From JAABVD01 sp965204545 (GTDB lineage Bacteria > Verrucomicrobiota > Verrucomicrobiia > Opitutales > UBA2995): DNA of 64,000 nucleotides. How positions within the stretch are numbered: position 1 is the first letter of the stretch; each line of letters opens with the position of its first letter. The stretch is from contig CBDBFA010000003.1 in assembly GCA_965204545.1 (NCBI GenBank), forward strand, positions 2,170,001-2,234,000, written 5' to 3'. Made by a program: the position numbers and the translations under genes. Below the pieces are notes generated by a model that was not told the DNA's origin, searched no databases, and saw only the letters and a list, made by a program, of their open reading frames with translations. Positions 1-8,025 of this stretch are shown in pieces.

Positions 1-54
1 AATTCAACCGATACCATGAATCATTACATCGAAGCCCAGGTATACGGCCGCTGA
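1..54 (+). CDS. C-terminal fragment of a CDS cut by the window start
   Basis: The window opens in a frame that reads to TGA at 52-54 and ends HYIEAQVYGR. The HYIEAQVYG string looks like the end of DUF3626-type proteins, but only 17 codons are visible, so this is a weak guess. What follows the stop is intergenic repeat material (a CTCTCGCAAAG motif at about 70), which supports the idea that a gene ends here. Confidence 0.3.
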   Translation, partial: NSTDTMNHYIEAQVYGR

Positions 55-93
55 ATTCGATCCCGAGGACTCTCGCAAAGATCGCAAAGAGCA

Positions 94-450
94 AAAAGGG
101 GTCAAACGCGAATGGCGCTTAGTTAAGCGTGTTTGTAGAGGAATTTTGTATGGACGTCAGTCGGGGTCATGCCGTGAAAAAGTGATGCCTTTTGGAGAAA
201 AAGGGTCAGGCCTTGAAAACTGTATTCCGTTGCACTTCATACACTTTTGCAAGGCAACTGACCCTGAAAGGCATAACTTTTTACGTCTTGACCCCTTCTT
301 TTTCCGAATTGTTTGAACATTCCAAAAGTCGCTTAACTAAGCGCCATTCGGGTCAAACGCAAAATATTAAAGTCCCGGCGGACTCTCAATCAGCTTATCA
401 TAGATGAAAATCAAACTGACTTTAATATTTTGCGTTTGACCCCTTTTTGC
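94..450. repeat. Nested GGGTCA-type palindromes (four elements inside one another)
   Basis: Several perfect or near-perfect inverted repeats are nested. A 20-bp arm at 110-129 pairs with 330-349, and the GGGGTCAAACGC just left of it pairs with 431-444. Between those two right halves sits a second palindrome with perfect 25-bp arms (350-374 and 418-442). Inside the first lies a third (arms about 163-192 and 267-295), and inside that a fourth (203-215 and 250-264). All begin with GGGTCA-like ends and finish with TGACCC, as in REP elements mobilised by RAYT transposases; a RAYT gene lies at 3.7 kb. Reading frames across this region are artefacts of the palindromes. Confidence 0.75.
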
Positions 451-473
451 CCCCGTGAAATCCGTGGGCAATA

Positions 474-902
474 TCATGACCCGGAAGCGGCAAAAAACGG
501 ATTTAAAACTTTAACAGAACCATAGCTCTGCCCGTGGTTGAGGTCCTCAGAATACAGGGTCTTCGCTTTCAACCTTTCCGCCGCTGCAATGATGGCGCCA
601 TCCCAGTAGGAAACTTGGAATTTCACGGAATTGCGTATTCCCTCGGTGACCAGGCCGAAGTCGGTTGCCACCAAGGGGAAGGCATGAAAACGGTCCAGGA
701 ATTCCATCGCCTTTCCCGGCGATAGCGGCGCCCTCAGCATTCGTGTCACAGTGACATAAAATTCCTGCAAAACCTGTGCCGATAGGCCGAAGTCGGTTGA
801 TTCGATCAAGGCCATGGCTATTTCTTTCCTGGATGTATGCCTAGGGGAAGCGTCCACGGCGTAGACCAAAACATTGGTGTCGATCAGGCAGTCAGCGGTC
901 AT
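474..902 (-). CDS. PIN-domain toxin (VapC-like ribonuclease)
   Basis: This is a 142-residue single PIN domain, the usual toxin length. The acidic metal-binding residues are present: D8 in LIDTNVLVY, E47 in LQEFY, D101 in SYWDGAII and D120 in LYSEDLNHG. PIN toxins of this type use Mg2+ or Mn2+ to cut RNA, often tRNA or rRNA. The start codon at 902 overlaps the last 11 bases of the upstream antitoxin gene, the classic coupled arrangement. The LYSEDxxHGQ signature is shared with the PIN protein at 56149-56574, so the two belong to the same subfamily. The target RNA cannot be read from sequence. Confidence 0.9.
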   Translation of the reverse strand: MTADCLIDTNVLVYAVDASPRHTSRKEIAMALIESTDFGLSAQVLQEFYVTVTRMLRAPLSPGKAMEFLDRFHAFPLVATDFGLVTEGIRNSVKFQVSYWDGAIIAAAERLKAKTLYSEDLNHGQSYGSVKVLNPFFAASGS

Positions 903-1122
903 GGAGTTCGTCCCGCGTCCAAGTTCGATGGCCCATCATAGCGGTGGATTCGCGACAAAGCGCGACGAGTTCCTTGCGGGCGATTTCTTGCCGCGACTGC
1001 TGCCGAACCAGGTCCCTTAGATACTCGCGGACAAGCGCGTTGACCGAGGTGGTGCGCTCGGCAGCGATCTTGCGGGCCTTCTCCAGAATGCCTTCCTCGA
1101 CACGTAAAGTGAGATTCTTCAT
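892..1122 (-). CDS. Ribbon-helix-helix antitoxin for the PIN toxin
   Basis: The 76-residue product opens with MKNLTLRVEEGILEKA, a beta-strand plus helix typical of ribbon-helix-helix DNA-binding antitoxins. The C-terminal tail ends GHRTWTRDELHDR, the expected toxin-binding segment. The gene is translated first and overlaps the PIN gene by 11 bp, so both come from one transcript. A 15-bp palindrome (1126-1140) starts four bases upstream of the ATG and is the likely autoregulatory operator. No Shine-Dalgarno fits in that space, so translation may be leaderless or depend on a very short leader. Confidence 0.85.
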   Translation of the reverse strand: MKNLTLRVEEGILEKARKIAAERTTSVNALVREYLRDLVRQQSRQEIARKELVALCRESTAMMGHRTWTRDELHDR

Positions 1123-1125
1123 TCA

Positions 1126-1140
1126 GCACATATTATGTGC
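1126..1140 (-). promoter_or_regulatory. Palindromic operator/promoter of the toxin-antitoxin operon
   Basis: GCACAT-ATT-ATGTGC is a perfect 6-bp inverted repeat with a 3-bp centre, just upstream of the antitoxin start. On the minus strand it contains a CATAAT-like -10 box. A palindrome overlapping the promoter of an RHH antitoxin is the normal site of autorepression. The role is inferred from position and symmetry. Confidence 0.6.
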
Positions 1141-1142
1141 AT

Positions 1143-1688
1143 AATTTGCGAAGTCAAGGGCGCCAAGGGAAACAAACCACAGAGGACACGGAGAACACAG
1201 AGAAAGCCATTATAAACTGTAGGAGCGGGTTTATCCCGCGATTGCACCGAGGAAGAGACTCTCGCAAAGCACGCGACGGGAAACTAACCACGGATAACAC
1301 GGATAACCACAGATAATCGTGATCGTGATCTTGATCGATAGAAGGGAAATAGGAATAAACCCCTAACCACTGATCACTGACCACTAATAAAACGGAGGGG
1401 GGACATTCCTGCGTGCCACGCCGTAGACCCTTGGCGAAGGCGGGCGTGCCACGCCGGGAGGCGGGTCCCCCACCACGCCCAAAGGCGCCGATGGCACCAA
1501 TTAAGAATTAGAAATTAGGAATTTTGTGTTTTTCATGTCACGCCGTAGACCTTCGGCGAAGGCGGATGTGCCTTTTGTGGCTAATTACCCTTCCATCCTG
1601 TTCGCGAAGCGATCCTGTTCTGCTGCAAGCAGATCAAACGACCATGGGAAGCGTTGTTAATTTCCATTCTTCATTCTTCATTCCTGAT
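1143..1688. repeat. Intergenic repeat mosaic, no gene seen
   Basis: This spacer is a patchwork of short motifs that recur throughout the left 39 kb: ACCACAGAGGACAC (about 1172), a GTAGGAGCGGGTTTATCCCG hairpin motif (about 1219, again at 3059), CTCTCGCAAAGCACGC (1259), ACCACGGATAACACGG (about 1289), a GATCGT run (about 1318), and a GTTCGCGAAGCGATCCTG motif (about 1600). Frames through it translate into repetitive peptides and lack any domain. I see no gene. Confidence 0.6.
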
Positions 1689-2955
1689 TCATAATTGGCG
1701 CGCCTCTGCCTCCCAGAGTTGTCGTATTGGCACGGCGTATAGCCTGTCGCCGAAGCGAGATGTTATTTCACCGTCATAGAGCACTACTCCAGCCTTGAAA
1801 CGGCTTCCAATACCCTTTTTCAATTTACGGAGGCCTCGAAAATCGGAGGACAACACCGTGGCGGCGGCTTTCACCTCGACTCCTGCCACTTCCATCCCTC
1901 CTCGCTCGATGACGACGTCGACCTCCGCTTGGTCCTTGTCGCGATAGTGGAAGAAAGCCAGAGGCTGCTCTTGGCAGATGGCTTGGCGTTTCAACTCCTG
2001 AAACACGAAAGTCTCCAGGAACTGGCCAAATAGAGAGCGGTCTTTAGCCAAAGCGTCAGGGTTAAATCCGAGCAAGGCGCACCCGAGCCCGGTGTCGCCC
2101 AAGTGAAGCTTAGGAGTCTTGACCAGACGGCTCAGCCGATTGCTATTCCATGGCGGGAGCCGTTCAATGAGAAACAGACGTTCAAGTAGATTAATATAGC
2201 CCCCGATAGTGGGACGACTAAGCTGGAAGGGCGCTGCCAAGTCGGAGAGGTTATACAACCGGGCAGTTTGGGAGGCGGCGGCGCTGAGCAGTCTCGGCAA
2301 TACGTCCAAGCTGCTGACCCTGGCCAAGTCTCGCACGTCCCGCTGGATTTGAGTCTCTATGAAATTTCGGTACCAGTTGGCCCGACGGCGAAGAGTTGAA
2401 CGGGCCAGCGCGGCCGGATAGCCGCCATCCGTAATCCGAGCCACCAAATCTTCCCCGAGCCGATCTGACCTCGATGTGAGGAAACTCCCGCTAAACAAAT
2501 CGTCGAGGAAGTTTGACGTCCAGCCGTGTATCTCTCCTTGGGAGAAGGGATGGAGCCGCAGGATTTCCATCCGGCCGGCCAGAGAATCGGAAAGGTTCGG
2601 CAACAGCAGGACCTGGGATGAACCGGTAAGCAGGAACCGTCCAGGAGAGCGTCTGGCATCGATCGCCTGCTTCAAAGCGGTGAAGAGAGAGGGAACCCTC
2701 TGTACTTCGTCCTTCGTCGAGAATTACGTGCTCCGGCAGACCAGCGACAAATCCTGCCGGGTCGGCTTTGGCAGCAGCCCGGGCGACATCATTATCAAAG
2801 CTGATATAGCCGTATCCCCGAGGATCACCTACTATACGGGCCAGTGTGGTCTTGCCCGACTGCCGAGGGCCGTGGATAAGCGTCGCTGGCGAGTCGGCCA
2901 GCGATTCCACCAGAGGACTTTCGGCATAGCGGGGAAAGAATGAAGACGTCTCCAT
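1689..2955 (-). pseudogene. DUF4143-type AAA ATPase, frameshifted by a 7-bp duplication
   Basis: Two overlapping frames together make one ATPase of about 419 residues. The first (2955 to about 2720) carries the Walker A motif GPRQSGKTT and the start of Walker B (VILDE). The second (from 2675 to 1689) carries sensor-like LLTGSS, the winged-helix-like middle and the C-terminal DUF4143 nuclease-like part with FFHYRDKDQAEVDVV. The shift is explained exactly by a tandem duplication CTTCGTC-CTTCGTC at 2705-2718. Removing one copy restores VILDEVQRVPSLFTALKQAID as the join. The family is widespread, often mobile, and its function is not well established. Upstream of the start lie three 23-bp direct repeats. 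Confidence 0.85.
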
Positions 2956-2978
2956 CGTTCAATGGTAACGTTATGGTT

Positions 2979-3043
2979 CGTCTAATTGAAAGGTTTATTC
3001 TCGTCCAATTGAAAGGTTTATGTGCGTCCAGTTGAAAGGATAG
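2979..3043. repeat. Three 23-bp direct repeats upstream of the ATPase
   Basis: Units start at 2979, 3002 and 3025 with the core CGTCYARTTGAAAGGWTWR; the third is incomplete at its end. They lie 24-88 bp upstream of the ATPase ATG at 2955. Spacing of 23 bp (about two helix turns) suggests a cooperative protein-binding site such as an operator. They could also mark the edge of the DNA that brought in the ATPase. Confidence 0.6.
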
Positions 3044-3340
3044 ACCGATGATAAACTGTAGGAGCGGGTTTATCCCGCGATTGCCCAGAAGCACCATATC
3101 CAGCCCCCAGCATCAAGCATCGAGCATCCAGAAATTGACTCTCGCCAAGCACGCCAAGGGATCTCGCCAGGGCGAGATGGCACATCCGCCTTCGCCTTGC
3201 AGGTCTCCGGCGTGACAGGGAAGGCACAAAGGCACAGAGGCACAAAGTGGAGAAGAAGATTAATCACACCCCCTTTCTCCACTTGCCAACTTCCAAATCG
3301 AAAAATTCCTAATTCCTAATTGGCGCGCTCCGCGCGCCTA
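3044..3340. repeat. Intergenic repeats with GC palindrome
   Basis: The segment contains another GTAGGAGCGGGTTTATCCCG motif (3059), a CTCTCGCCAAG motif (3130), a GGCACAAAGGCACAGAGG run (3224), doubled ATTCCTAATTCCTAATTGG (3306) and a GGCGCGCTCCGCGCGCC hairpin (3322-3338). All of these recur near gene ends elsewhere in the window. I see no gene. Confidence 0.55.
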
Positions 3341-3437
3341 CTACGCCAAAGGCGTTACACTCCAGAGCCCAGTGTCGCGCAGCGCACGCTGGGTTACCGA
3401 TCACCCCTATATGGCCGAACCCCAACGGGGTTCCACC
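3341..3437 (-). repeat. Triple-hairpin repeat element, copy 1
   Basis: Read on the minus strand, this roughly 97-bp element has three consecutive stem-loops: GAACCCC-GTT-GGGGTTC, then CCCAGCGT...GCGACACTGGG, then a degenerate AACGCC-TTT-GGCGT. Other copies are at about 10884-10977, 14772-14868 and 29067-29160. The conserved order of stems marks it as one repeat family rather than chance palindromes. Confidence 0.75.
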
Positions 3438-3705
3438 GGCGGCGCCGGGGTGCCAATTGGATATGGAACATGAATGAACAGGATGGAAGGGATTTTTTTC
3501 AAACAACGCTCCTTCCAGTCGCTTGATCCGGCTTTGCCGGAATAGGATCGCTTCGCGAACAGGATTTTATAAATTATTTTCTTTGTGGAGCGCAGCTCCA
3601 TCCTGTTGCCGTCCGGTCACGCCGTAGCCTTGGCGTAGGCGGGAAATTAAAAGGGACAGGCTAATAATATTTGACGTGGGGTTAGGAATGGGCAGGGTGG
3701 GAGGT
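3438..3705. repeat. Intergenic repeat with GTTCGCGAAGCGATCC motif
   Basis: This stretch carries an ACGCTCCTTCCAGTCGCTTGATCCGGC block followed by inverted GGATCGCTTCGCGAAC, a combination found again at about 7665-7720, 32785-32835 and 33178-33230. It ends with the common CACGCCGTAGCCTTGGCGTA hairpin motif. It also includes the possible GTG (3676) and ATG (3688) starts of the next gene. Nothing else is coding. Confidence 0.5.
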
Positions 3706-4674
3706 ATGAGATCATCCAGGTTGAAGGTGAAGGGGAAAAGTGCGGTGTATCACTGCGTGACGCGCGTTGTTGGTGGCGCGATGCTGTTGGATAATCGGGC
3801 CAAGGAAGTGTTGCGCAAGCAGATGTGGTACATGGCCCGGTTCTGCGGGGTGGAAATCCTGACCTATTGCATCATGACCAACCACTTCCATGTCCTGGTG
3901 CGGGTGCCGGAAAAGCAGGAAGTCGATGACACGGAATTATTGGCCCGATTTTCCGAATTGTACGGACGGCAGAAGGGGCGCGTGGAAACCTTGGACGGCA
4001 TCCTAAAAAAGGGTGGAGAACAAGCGCAGGCGGAGCGGGAGAGGCTCCTGGCCCGAATGGGAGATATATCGTTGTATATGAAGGAGTTGAAGCAACGCTT
4101 CAGCATCTGGTATAACCGAACTCACCAGCGTTACGGGACCTTGTGGGCAGAGCGGTTCAAGAGTGTGCTGATCGAGGATACAGCGAGTTGCTTGGCCGCG
4201 GTGGCCGCTTACATTGACTTGAACCCGGTGCGGGCTGGCCTGGTAGAGGATCCCAAGGACTATCGCTACTGCGGCTACTCCGAGGCGGTGGCCGGGAACC
4301 TCGAAGCGCGAGGAGGGCTGTGTCGGGCTCTTGCCATGAAGTCGGGGAAAGCCGCATTGTCAGAGTATCGCAAGATTCTGTTCTTAATGGGATCGACAAC
4401 ATCGCGGGAAGGTCAGAAATCGATGGACCGCGAAGCGGTCAGGAAAGTGGTGGAAGCGGATGGAAACCTGCCGTTGGGGCAGGTGTTGAGGCTGCGGGTA
4501 CGTTATTTCACCGATGGCATGGTTCTCGGCTCGAAGGATTACGTAAACGGGATATTCGAAACCCATCGCGGGCTATTCGGGAAACGGCGTAAATCGGGGG
4601 CGCGGCCCATGCTGGGCCTGAAGGATTCGGGGTTGATGGTGATGCGCGATTTGAGAAAAGGAATTTTCTCCTGA
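3706..4674 (+). CDS. REP-associated tyrosine transposase (RAYT, Y1_Tnp family)
   Basis: The product (322 residues from the chosen ATG) is an HUH single-strand transposase of the IS200-like RAYT group. The metal-binding HUH motif is HFH in MTNHFHVLVRVP near residue 60. The catalytic tyrosine is in YIDLNPVRAGL near residue 168. N-terminal KGKSAVYHCVTRVVGG and C-terminal FTDGMVLGSKDYVNGIF parts are those of the longer RAYT class. Such proteins nick and move REP palindromes, and GGGTCA-type palindromes are present at 94-450, 39010-39073 and 52532-52592. Starts at 3676 (GTG) or 3688 (ATG) in the same frame are possible. Confidence 0.88.
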   Translation: MRSSRLKVKGKSAVYHCVTRVVGGAMLLDNRAKEVLRKQMWYMARFCGVEILTYCIMTNHFHVLVRVPEKQEVDDTELLARFSELYGRQKGRVETLDGILKKGGEQAQAERERLLARMGDISLYMKELKQRFSIWYNRTHQRYGTLWAERFKSVLIEDTASCLAAVAAYIDLNPVRAGLVEDPKDYRYCGYSEAVAGNLEARGGLCRALAMKSGKAALSEYRKILFLMGSTTSREGQKSMDREAVRKVVEADGNLPLGQVLRLRVRYFTDGMVLGSKDYVNGIFETHRGLFGKRRKSGARPMLGLKDSGLMVMRDLRKGIFS

Positions 4675-4786
4675 ATTCCCAACCGGCCGCATGGGAAGGG
4701 GGCGCCAGGGCGCCAATTAGGAATGGGATCTCGCCAAGGCGAGATGGCACACCCGGCTTCGTAAGGCACAGCGGCAGGGACGGCGA

Positions 4787-5728
4787 TCAGAATCGGTATT
4801 TCAAATTGAGGCTGACACCCAAGAACTGGACGTCGTTGGTCGTTGCGCGGTATCGAACTCGGAAACCACGTCCGACCGTAGAATCGTGACTGCGGAGTTG
4901 ATCCCACACACGATCATCCTCGAACTCCCTGAAGCTAGCCCATCGGACTTTGAGCCCCAGCGCAAGCGGATCGCTGATCTGGTAATCGAGACCGGCAATC
5001 CCCTGATAGCCCATCAGGGTGTCCGTTAATTTAGCCATAGCAAGAGTCGTAACGCCGGCGACTTTCTGACGTAATGCGGGATCGACAAATGTAGTGATCG
5101 CATCGGGATCATCATTTCGCTTCCATCGGCTAAAGTAGTCGAGGGATACCCGCGACAGACCTGCTCCGATTCCCAGATACGAGGTAAACCGTGAGCTTGA
5201 AGTGAAGTCGTAGTAGAAGTTGGCAAAAAGGCTGTGCGACATTACGTCGTCGACCCCGCCGTCCGCGATTTGGATTTCCTGATCGAGTTTGTTGAGAGTG
5301 ACTACGTCCCCGATGATTGTTTCGGAACGCTCGTCGTAGGTGGTTGTTCGGTAGAAATATTCTCCCTCGGCCCGCAAGGCTCCCCACCGACGCCCCAGGG
5401 CGAATCCGGTAAGGACCCCGACACCGCCATCCAGTTCATTTCTCCACAACGTCGGAGGTGGTGGTGACCCGCAACCACCGACGACCTCCAACTCATCCGG
5501 ATTGATAATTTTATCGCATTGGGTACTCCAATCATTATCCGTGCCGGTCACAGTGATGTCCGGGGTGGCGACAACCCCAAGATCCGTCGTAAAGTACCAC
5601 TCATCCGCCGCCACGACCTGACTGGGGGACGTTGACAAGCCCAGATAGGCGATACATACCGGGATACCCGACACGATAAAGCGTTTTATTTTGTTCCCTA
5701 TTCCATTTACCTTGGGTTGAAGCATCAT
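4787..5728 (-). CDS. Outer-membrane beta-barrel protein, paralogue 1
   Basis: The 313-residue product has an N-terminal signal-like hydrophobic stretch (FIVSGIPVCIAYLGL) followed by alternating amphipathic strands and a terminal phenylalanine (LNLKYRF), as expected of an outer-membrane barrel inserted by BAM. It is clearly related to the protein at 35769-36737. Shared segments include GEYFYR/LEYFFR, the DPDAI/DVNAI loop, LTDTLMGYQ/LSDTLFGYQ, VWDQLRSH/VWDPLRSH and FLGVSLNLKYRF/MFGVSLTMKYHF. Its ligand or role is not evident. It is divergent from the K+ channel gene with only 30 bp between the start codons. Confidence 0.7.
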   Translation of the reverse strand: MMLQPKVNGIGNKIKRFIVSGIPVCIAYLGLSTSPSQVVAADEWYFTTDLGVVATPDITVTGTDNDWSTQCDKIINPDELEVVGGCGSPPPPTLWRNELDGGVGVLTGFALGRRWGALRAEGEYFYRTTTYDERSETIIGDVVTLNKLDQEIQIADGGVDDVMSHSLFANFYYDFTSSSRFTSYLGIGAGLSRVSLDYFSRWKRNDDPDAITTFVDPALRQKVAGVTTLAMAKLTDTLMGYQGIAGLDYQISDPLALGLKVRWASFREFEDDRVWDQLRSHDSTVGRGFRVRYRATTNDVQFLGVSLNLKYRF

Positions 5729-5758
5729 TTTTTACTGAGGAGCATTCTGAGTTTTTAG

Positions 5759-6511
5759 ATGAGCAGGCCAATGTGGAAACTAATCTATATGACCTTGAAG
5801 CAGATTATCGAGCAGGATGATTCGCGTGCCGGTAAAATCTTCGATCGGTTCATTCAGGGCCTGATTGTTCTTTCTCTGGTTTCGTTCCTAATCGAGACCC
5901 TGCCCGACCTGAATGCGAAAGTTCGTCAATTCTTTGAGGTGTTCGAAGCTGTATCTGTTGGAATCTTCACCATCGAATACGTCCTACGCATTTCCGTCGC
6001 AACGAGCAGAGCGCGTTACATCTTCAGTTTTTACGGGCTAATTGACTTAGCGGCAATTTTGCCGTTCTATGTCGCCACCGGCCTCGACTTCCGCTCTCTT
6101 CGTGCCTTTCGCTTGCTTAGGTTGTTCCGGGCCGCGAAGCTCCTGCGGTATGGAAAAGCAATTAAGCGATTCCATCGCGCATTCACTATTGTCAAAGAGG
6201 AACTTATCCTCTTTGCCTGCGTCACGATGATCATCTTGTATCTCTCAGCCGTTGGGGTGTACTACTTCGAAAACGCTGCGCAGCCGGAAGCTTTCTCGTC
6301 CGTGTTTGACGGTTTATGGTGGTCAGTCGTAACCCTCACTACTGTAGGTTACGGAGACGTCTACCCGATTACGGTAGGAGGCCGTGTCTTTACGTTCGTC
6401 GTTTTGATGGTCGGATTCGGATTGGTGGCCGTCCCCACCGGCCTGCTAGCCAGTGCCCTATCGAAGGCACGAGAAGAAGAAACCACGGATTGCACGGATA
6501 GGCACGAATAG
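5759..6511 (+). CDS. Voltage-gated-type potassium channel
   Basis: The 250-residue inner-membrane protein has six predicted membrane segments. The selectivity filter TTVGYGD lies near residue 195 between S5 and S6, and an S4-like helix with repeated arginines (RSLRAFRLLRLFRAAKLLR) lies around residues 115-135. It would conduct K+ as a tetramer. Starts at 5771 or 5789 are possible. The last dozen codons (ending TTDCTDRHE) are translated from a copy of the ACCACGGATTACACGG intergenic repeat, so the natural C-terminus has been replaced or extended by repeat DNA. Only 30 bp separate it from the divergent barrel gene. Confidence 0.88.
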   Translation: MSRPMWKLIYMTLKQIIEQDDSRAGKIFDRFIQGLIVLSLVSFLIETLPDLNAKVRQFFEVFEAVSVGIFTIEYVLRISVATSRARYIFSFYGLIDLAAILPFYVATGLDFRSLRAFRLLRLFRAAKLLRYGKAIKRFHRAFTIVKEELILFACVTMIILYLSAVGVYYFENAAQPEAFSSVFDGLWWSVVTLTTVGYGDVYPITVGGRVFTFVVLMVGFGLVAVPTGLLASALSKAREEETTDCTDRHE

Positions 6512-6607
6512 GAGGCGCCGTCCTCCTTCGCCCGTTGGGGCTACGGCGTGACAGAGAGGGCGGCAATTAAGAATTAGGTGACCACGGAGAGTTGAAGAAG
6601 AAAAAAC

Positions 6608-6625
6608 GTCAACCCAGAGGTTGAC
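6608..6625. other. Short hairpin upstream of the XRE gene
   Basis: GTCAAC-CCAGAG-GTTGAC is a 6-bp stem with a 6-nt loop. It lies about 100 bp upstream of the XRE start and could be an operator or part of the surrounding repeats. The function is unknown. Confidence 0.3.
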
Positions 6626-6720
6626 AGGCCAATGGGGTTTAGTGGAAATTCCAGGTCTGAGTGAGGAGGACCAGACAGAATGGAAGGTCCGATGCCTTAG
6701 CTTTAAAAAAACCAAGAACA

Positions 6721-7089
6721 ATGAAGGAAAACCAACCAAGTTCAGGTCTTATGGCCTTGTTCGAAAACGCCCGTCCGGTAAACGAAATTGACCGGGAAGC
6801 TTTCGCACGGGATGTCCGAAAACTAATGGATGAGCCTTCTTTCAAGGCCGGGGCTATCAAGGACCAATTCATTCACAACATCCTGAAAGCCCTCGACGAA
6901 GAAGGCATCAGCCAAAGTGAACTTGCAAAACGTTGGGGCAAGAGTCGCCAATACCTTAGCAAGTTACTTAAGGAGGACAAACGGGTGAATTACACAATTG
7001 ATACGATGGTCAATGTCATGCACCACCTTGGTCGGCGTGTGGAAGTCCACTATCCTCGAATGAATGAGGTTACGAAGGTGATTCATTGA
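6721..7089 (+). CDS. XRE-family helix-turn-helix protein, antitoxin-like
   Basis: The 122-residue product carries a helix-turn-helix at about residues 63-85 (ISQSELAKRWGKSRQYLSKLL), which places it among XRE/Cro-type DNA-binding proteins. The N-terminal half, with DREAFARDVRKLMDEPSF, is not recognised. Size and layout fit an antitoxin or a small repressor. No toxin gene is seen on either side. The start at 6721 was chosen because it is the first ATG; an earlier in-frame extension to 6661 runs through non-conserved sequence. Confidence 0.7.
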   Translation: MKENQPSSGLMALFENARPVNEIDREAFARDVRKLMDEPSFKAGAIKDQFIHNILKALDEEGISQSELAKRWGKSRQYLSKLLKEDKRVNYTIDTMVNVMHHLGRRVEVHYPRMNEVTKVIH

Positions 7090-7262
7090 GGCAGAGAAGC
7101 TTTTGATGTTTGGTATAAATAAGGGCAATAGGGGACAGGAATGTCCCCCCTCCGTTATTAATCCGTGCTCATCCGTGAAATCCGTGGTTTCTTTCCTGCT
7201 CATTGCTGGAAAGTAGGGCGATCTATCATTGATAATTCCCTATGACGTTATAGGATATGGAA

Positions 7263-7562
7263 ATGAATGAGCCCATCACACCCGGGGAGATTTTGCTTGA
7301 GGAGTACCTCAAACCGATGGGTATTTCACAAAATGCCATGGCGCGCGCAATCGGTGTTTCCCCACGTGCGATCAATGAAATAGTGCATGGAAGGCGGTCG
7401 ATTACACCGACTATGTCGATTCGCTTTGGCGCCTTCTTTGGTCAGTCGGACCAATTCTGGCATGGTATTCAGGTGGAGTGCGACTTTCGCAAGCTGGCAA
7501 GGGACCGGCATCGACTTACCGTCGATATCCAACCGGCTGCTTCGCTGGGTCGCATCTCCTGA
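7263..7562 (+). CDS. higA: HigA-type antitoxin without a visible HigB
   Basis: The 99-residue protein begins MNEPITPGEILLEEYLKPMG and contains the helix-turn-helix ISQNAMARAIGVSPRAIN followed by EIVHGRRSIT, the hallmark of HigA antidotes. HigA normally represses higBA and neutralises the HigB mRNA interferase encoded just upstream. The 170 bp upstream holds no HigB frame, only an ACCACGG-type repeat. AGGA sits seven bases before the ATG at 7263, which is why that start is preferred over 7257. It may be an orphan remnant or a stand-alone regulator. Confidence 0.85.
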   Translation: MNEPITPGEILLEEYLKPMGISQNAMARAIGVSPRAINEIVHGRRSITPTMSIRFGAFFGQSDQFWHGIQVECDFRKLARDRHRLTVDIQPAASLGRIS

Positions 7563-8025
7563 CAAGCGGGATTAACCACCATGCTCTGCCTAAAGGAAAA
7601 GGCTCCGCACGGCACGGCAGAGACCACAGAGAGGGGGAGAATGAAAGGAAGAAGTTGAACAACGCTCCTTTCAGTCGCTTGATCTGCTTTCAGCAGAACA
7701 GGATCGCTTCGCGAACAGGATTTTTTTATGTGAAGTACTTAGATTCTGGGGTACTGGGATGCTAAGGTTCCGAGATATCCTTATATCGCTTCGTAGCTTT
7801 TTCTCAGAAACTCAGTACTTTGGCATCTAAGCAACTCTTCGTTTTTCCTGTTGGCACGCAGTGCCATCCTGTTGCCGTCCTGTCATGCCGTAGCCTTGGC
7901 GTAGGCGGAAGGCATCAAGCGAAGCGTTGTTTTATTTTAAATCCGTGCCCATCCGTGAAATCCGTGGTTTCTTCTCATCCTTTTTTCCTTGAATATCTAA
8001 ATCTTAACTTTAGTTTTTCAAGGAA
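7563..8025. repeat. Intergenic repeat mosaic, no gene seen
   Basis: The spacer holds a CTCCTTTCAGTCGCTTGATC block with GATCGCTTCGCGAACAGG (7665-7722), a GCCATCCTGTTGCCGTCCTG block (7861), a CCGTAGCCTTGGCGTAGGCG motif (7888) and ATCCGTGCCCATCCGTGAAA (7942). The same blocks occur at 3.5-3.65 kb and 32.8-33.2 kb. Short frames here are repeat artefacts. Confidence 0.5.

Noticed and set aside
192..407. Open frame of 71 codons on the plus strand
   Set aside because: It is read entirely through the nested palindromes at 94-450 and has no domain or ribosome-binding site.
6628..6780. Toxin gene upstream of the XRE protein
   Set aside because: A short open frame exists but does not resemble HigB, RelE or another toxin.
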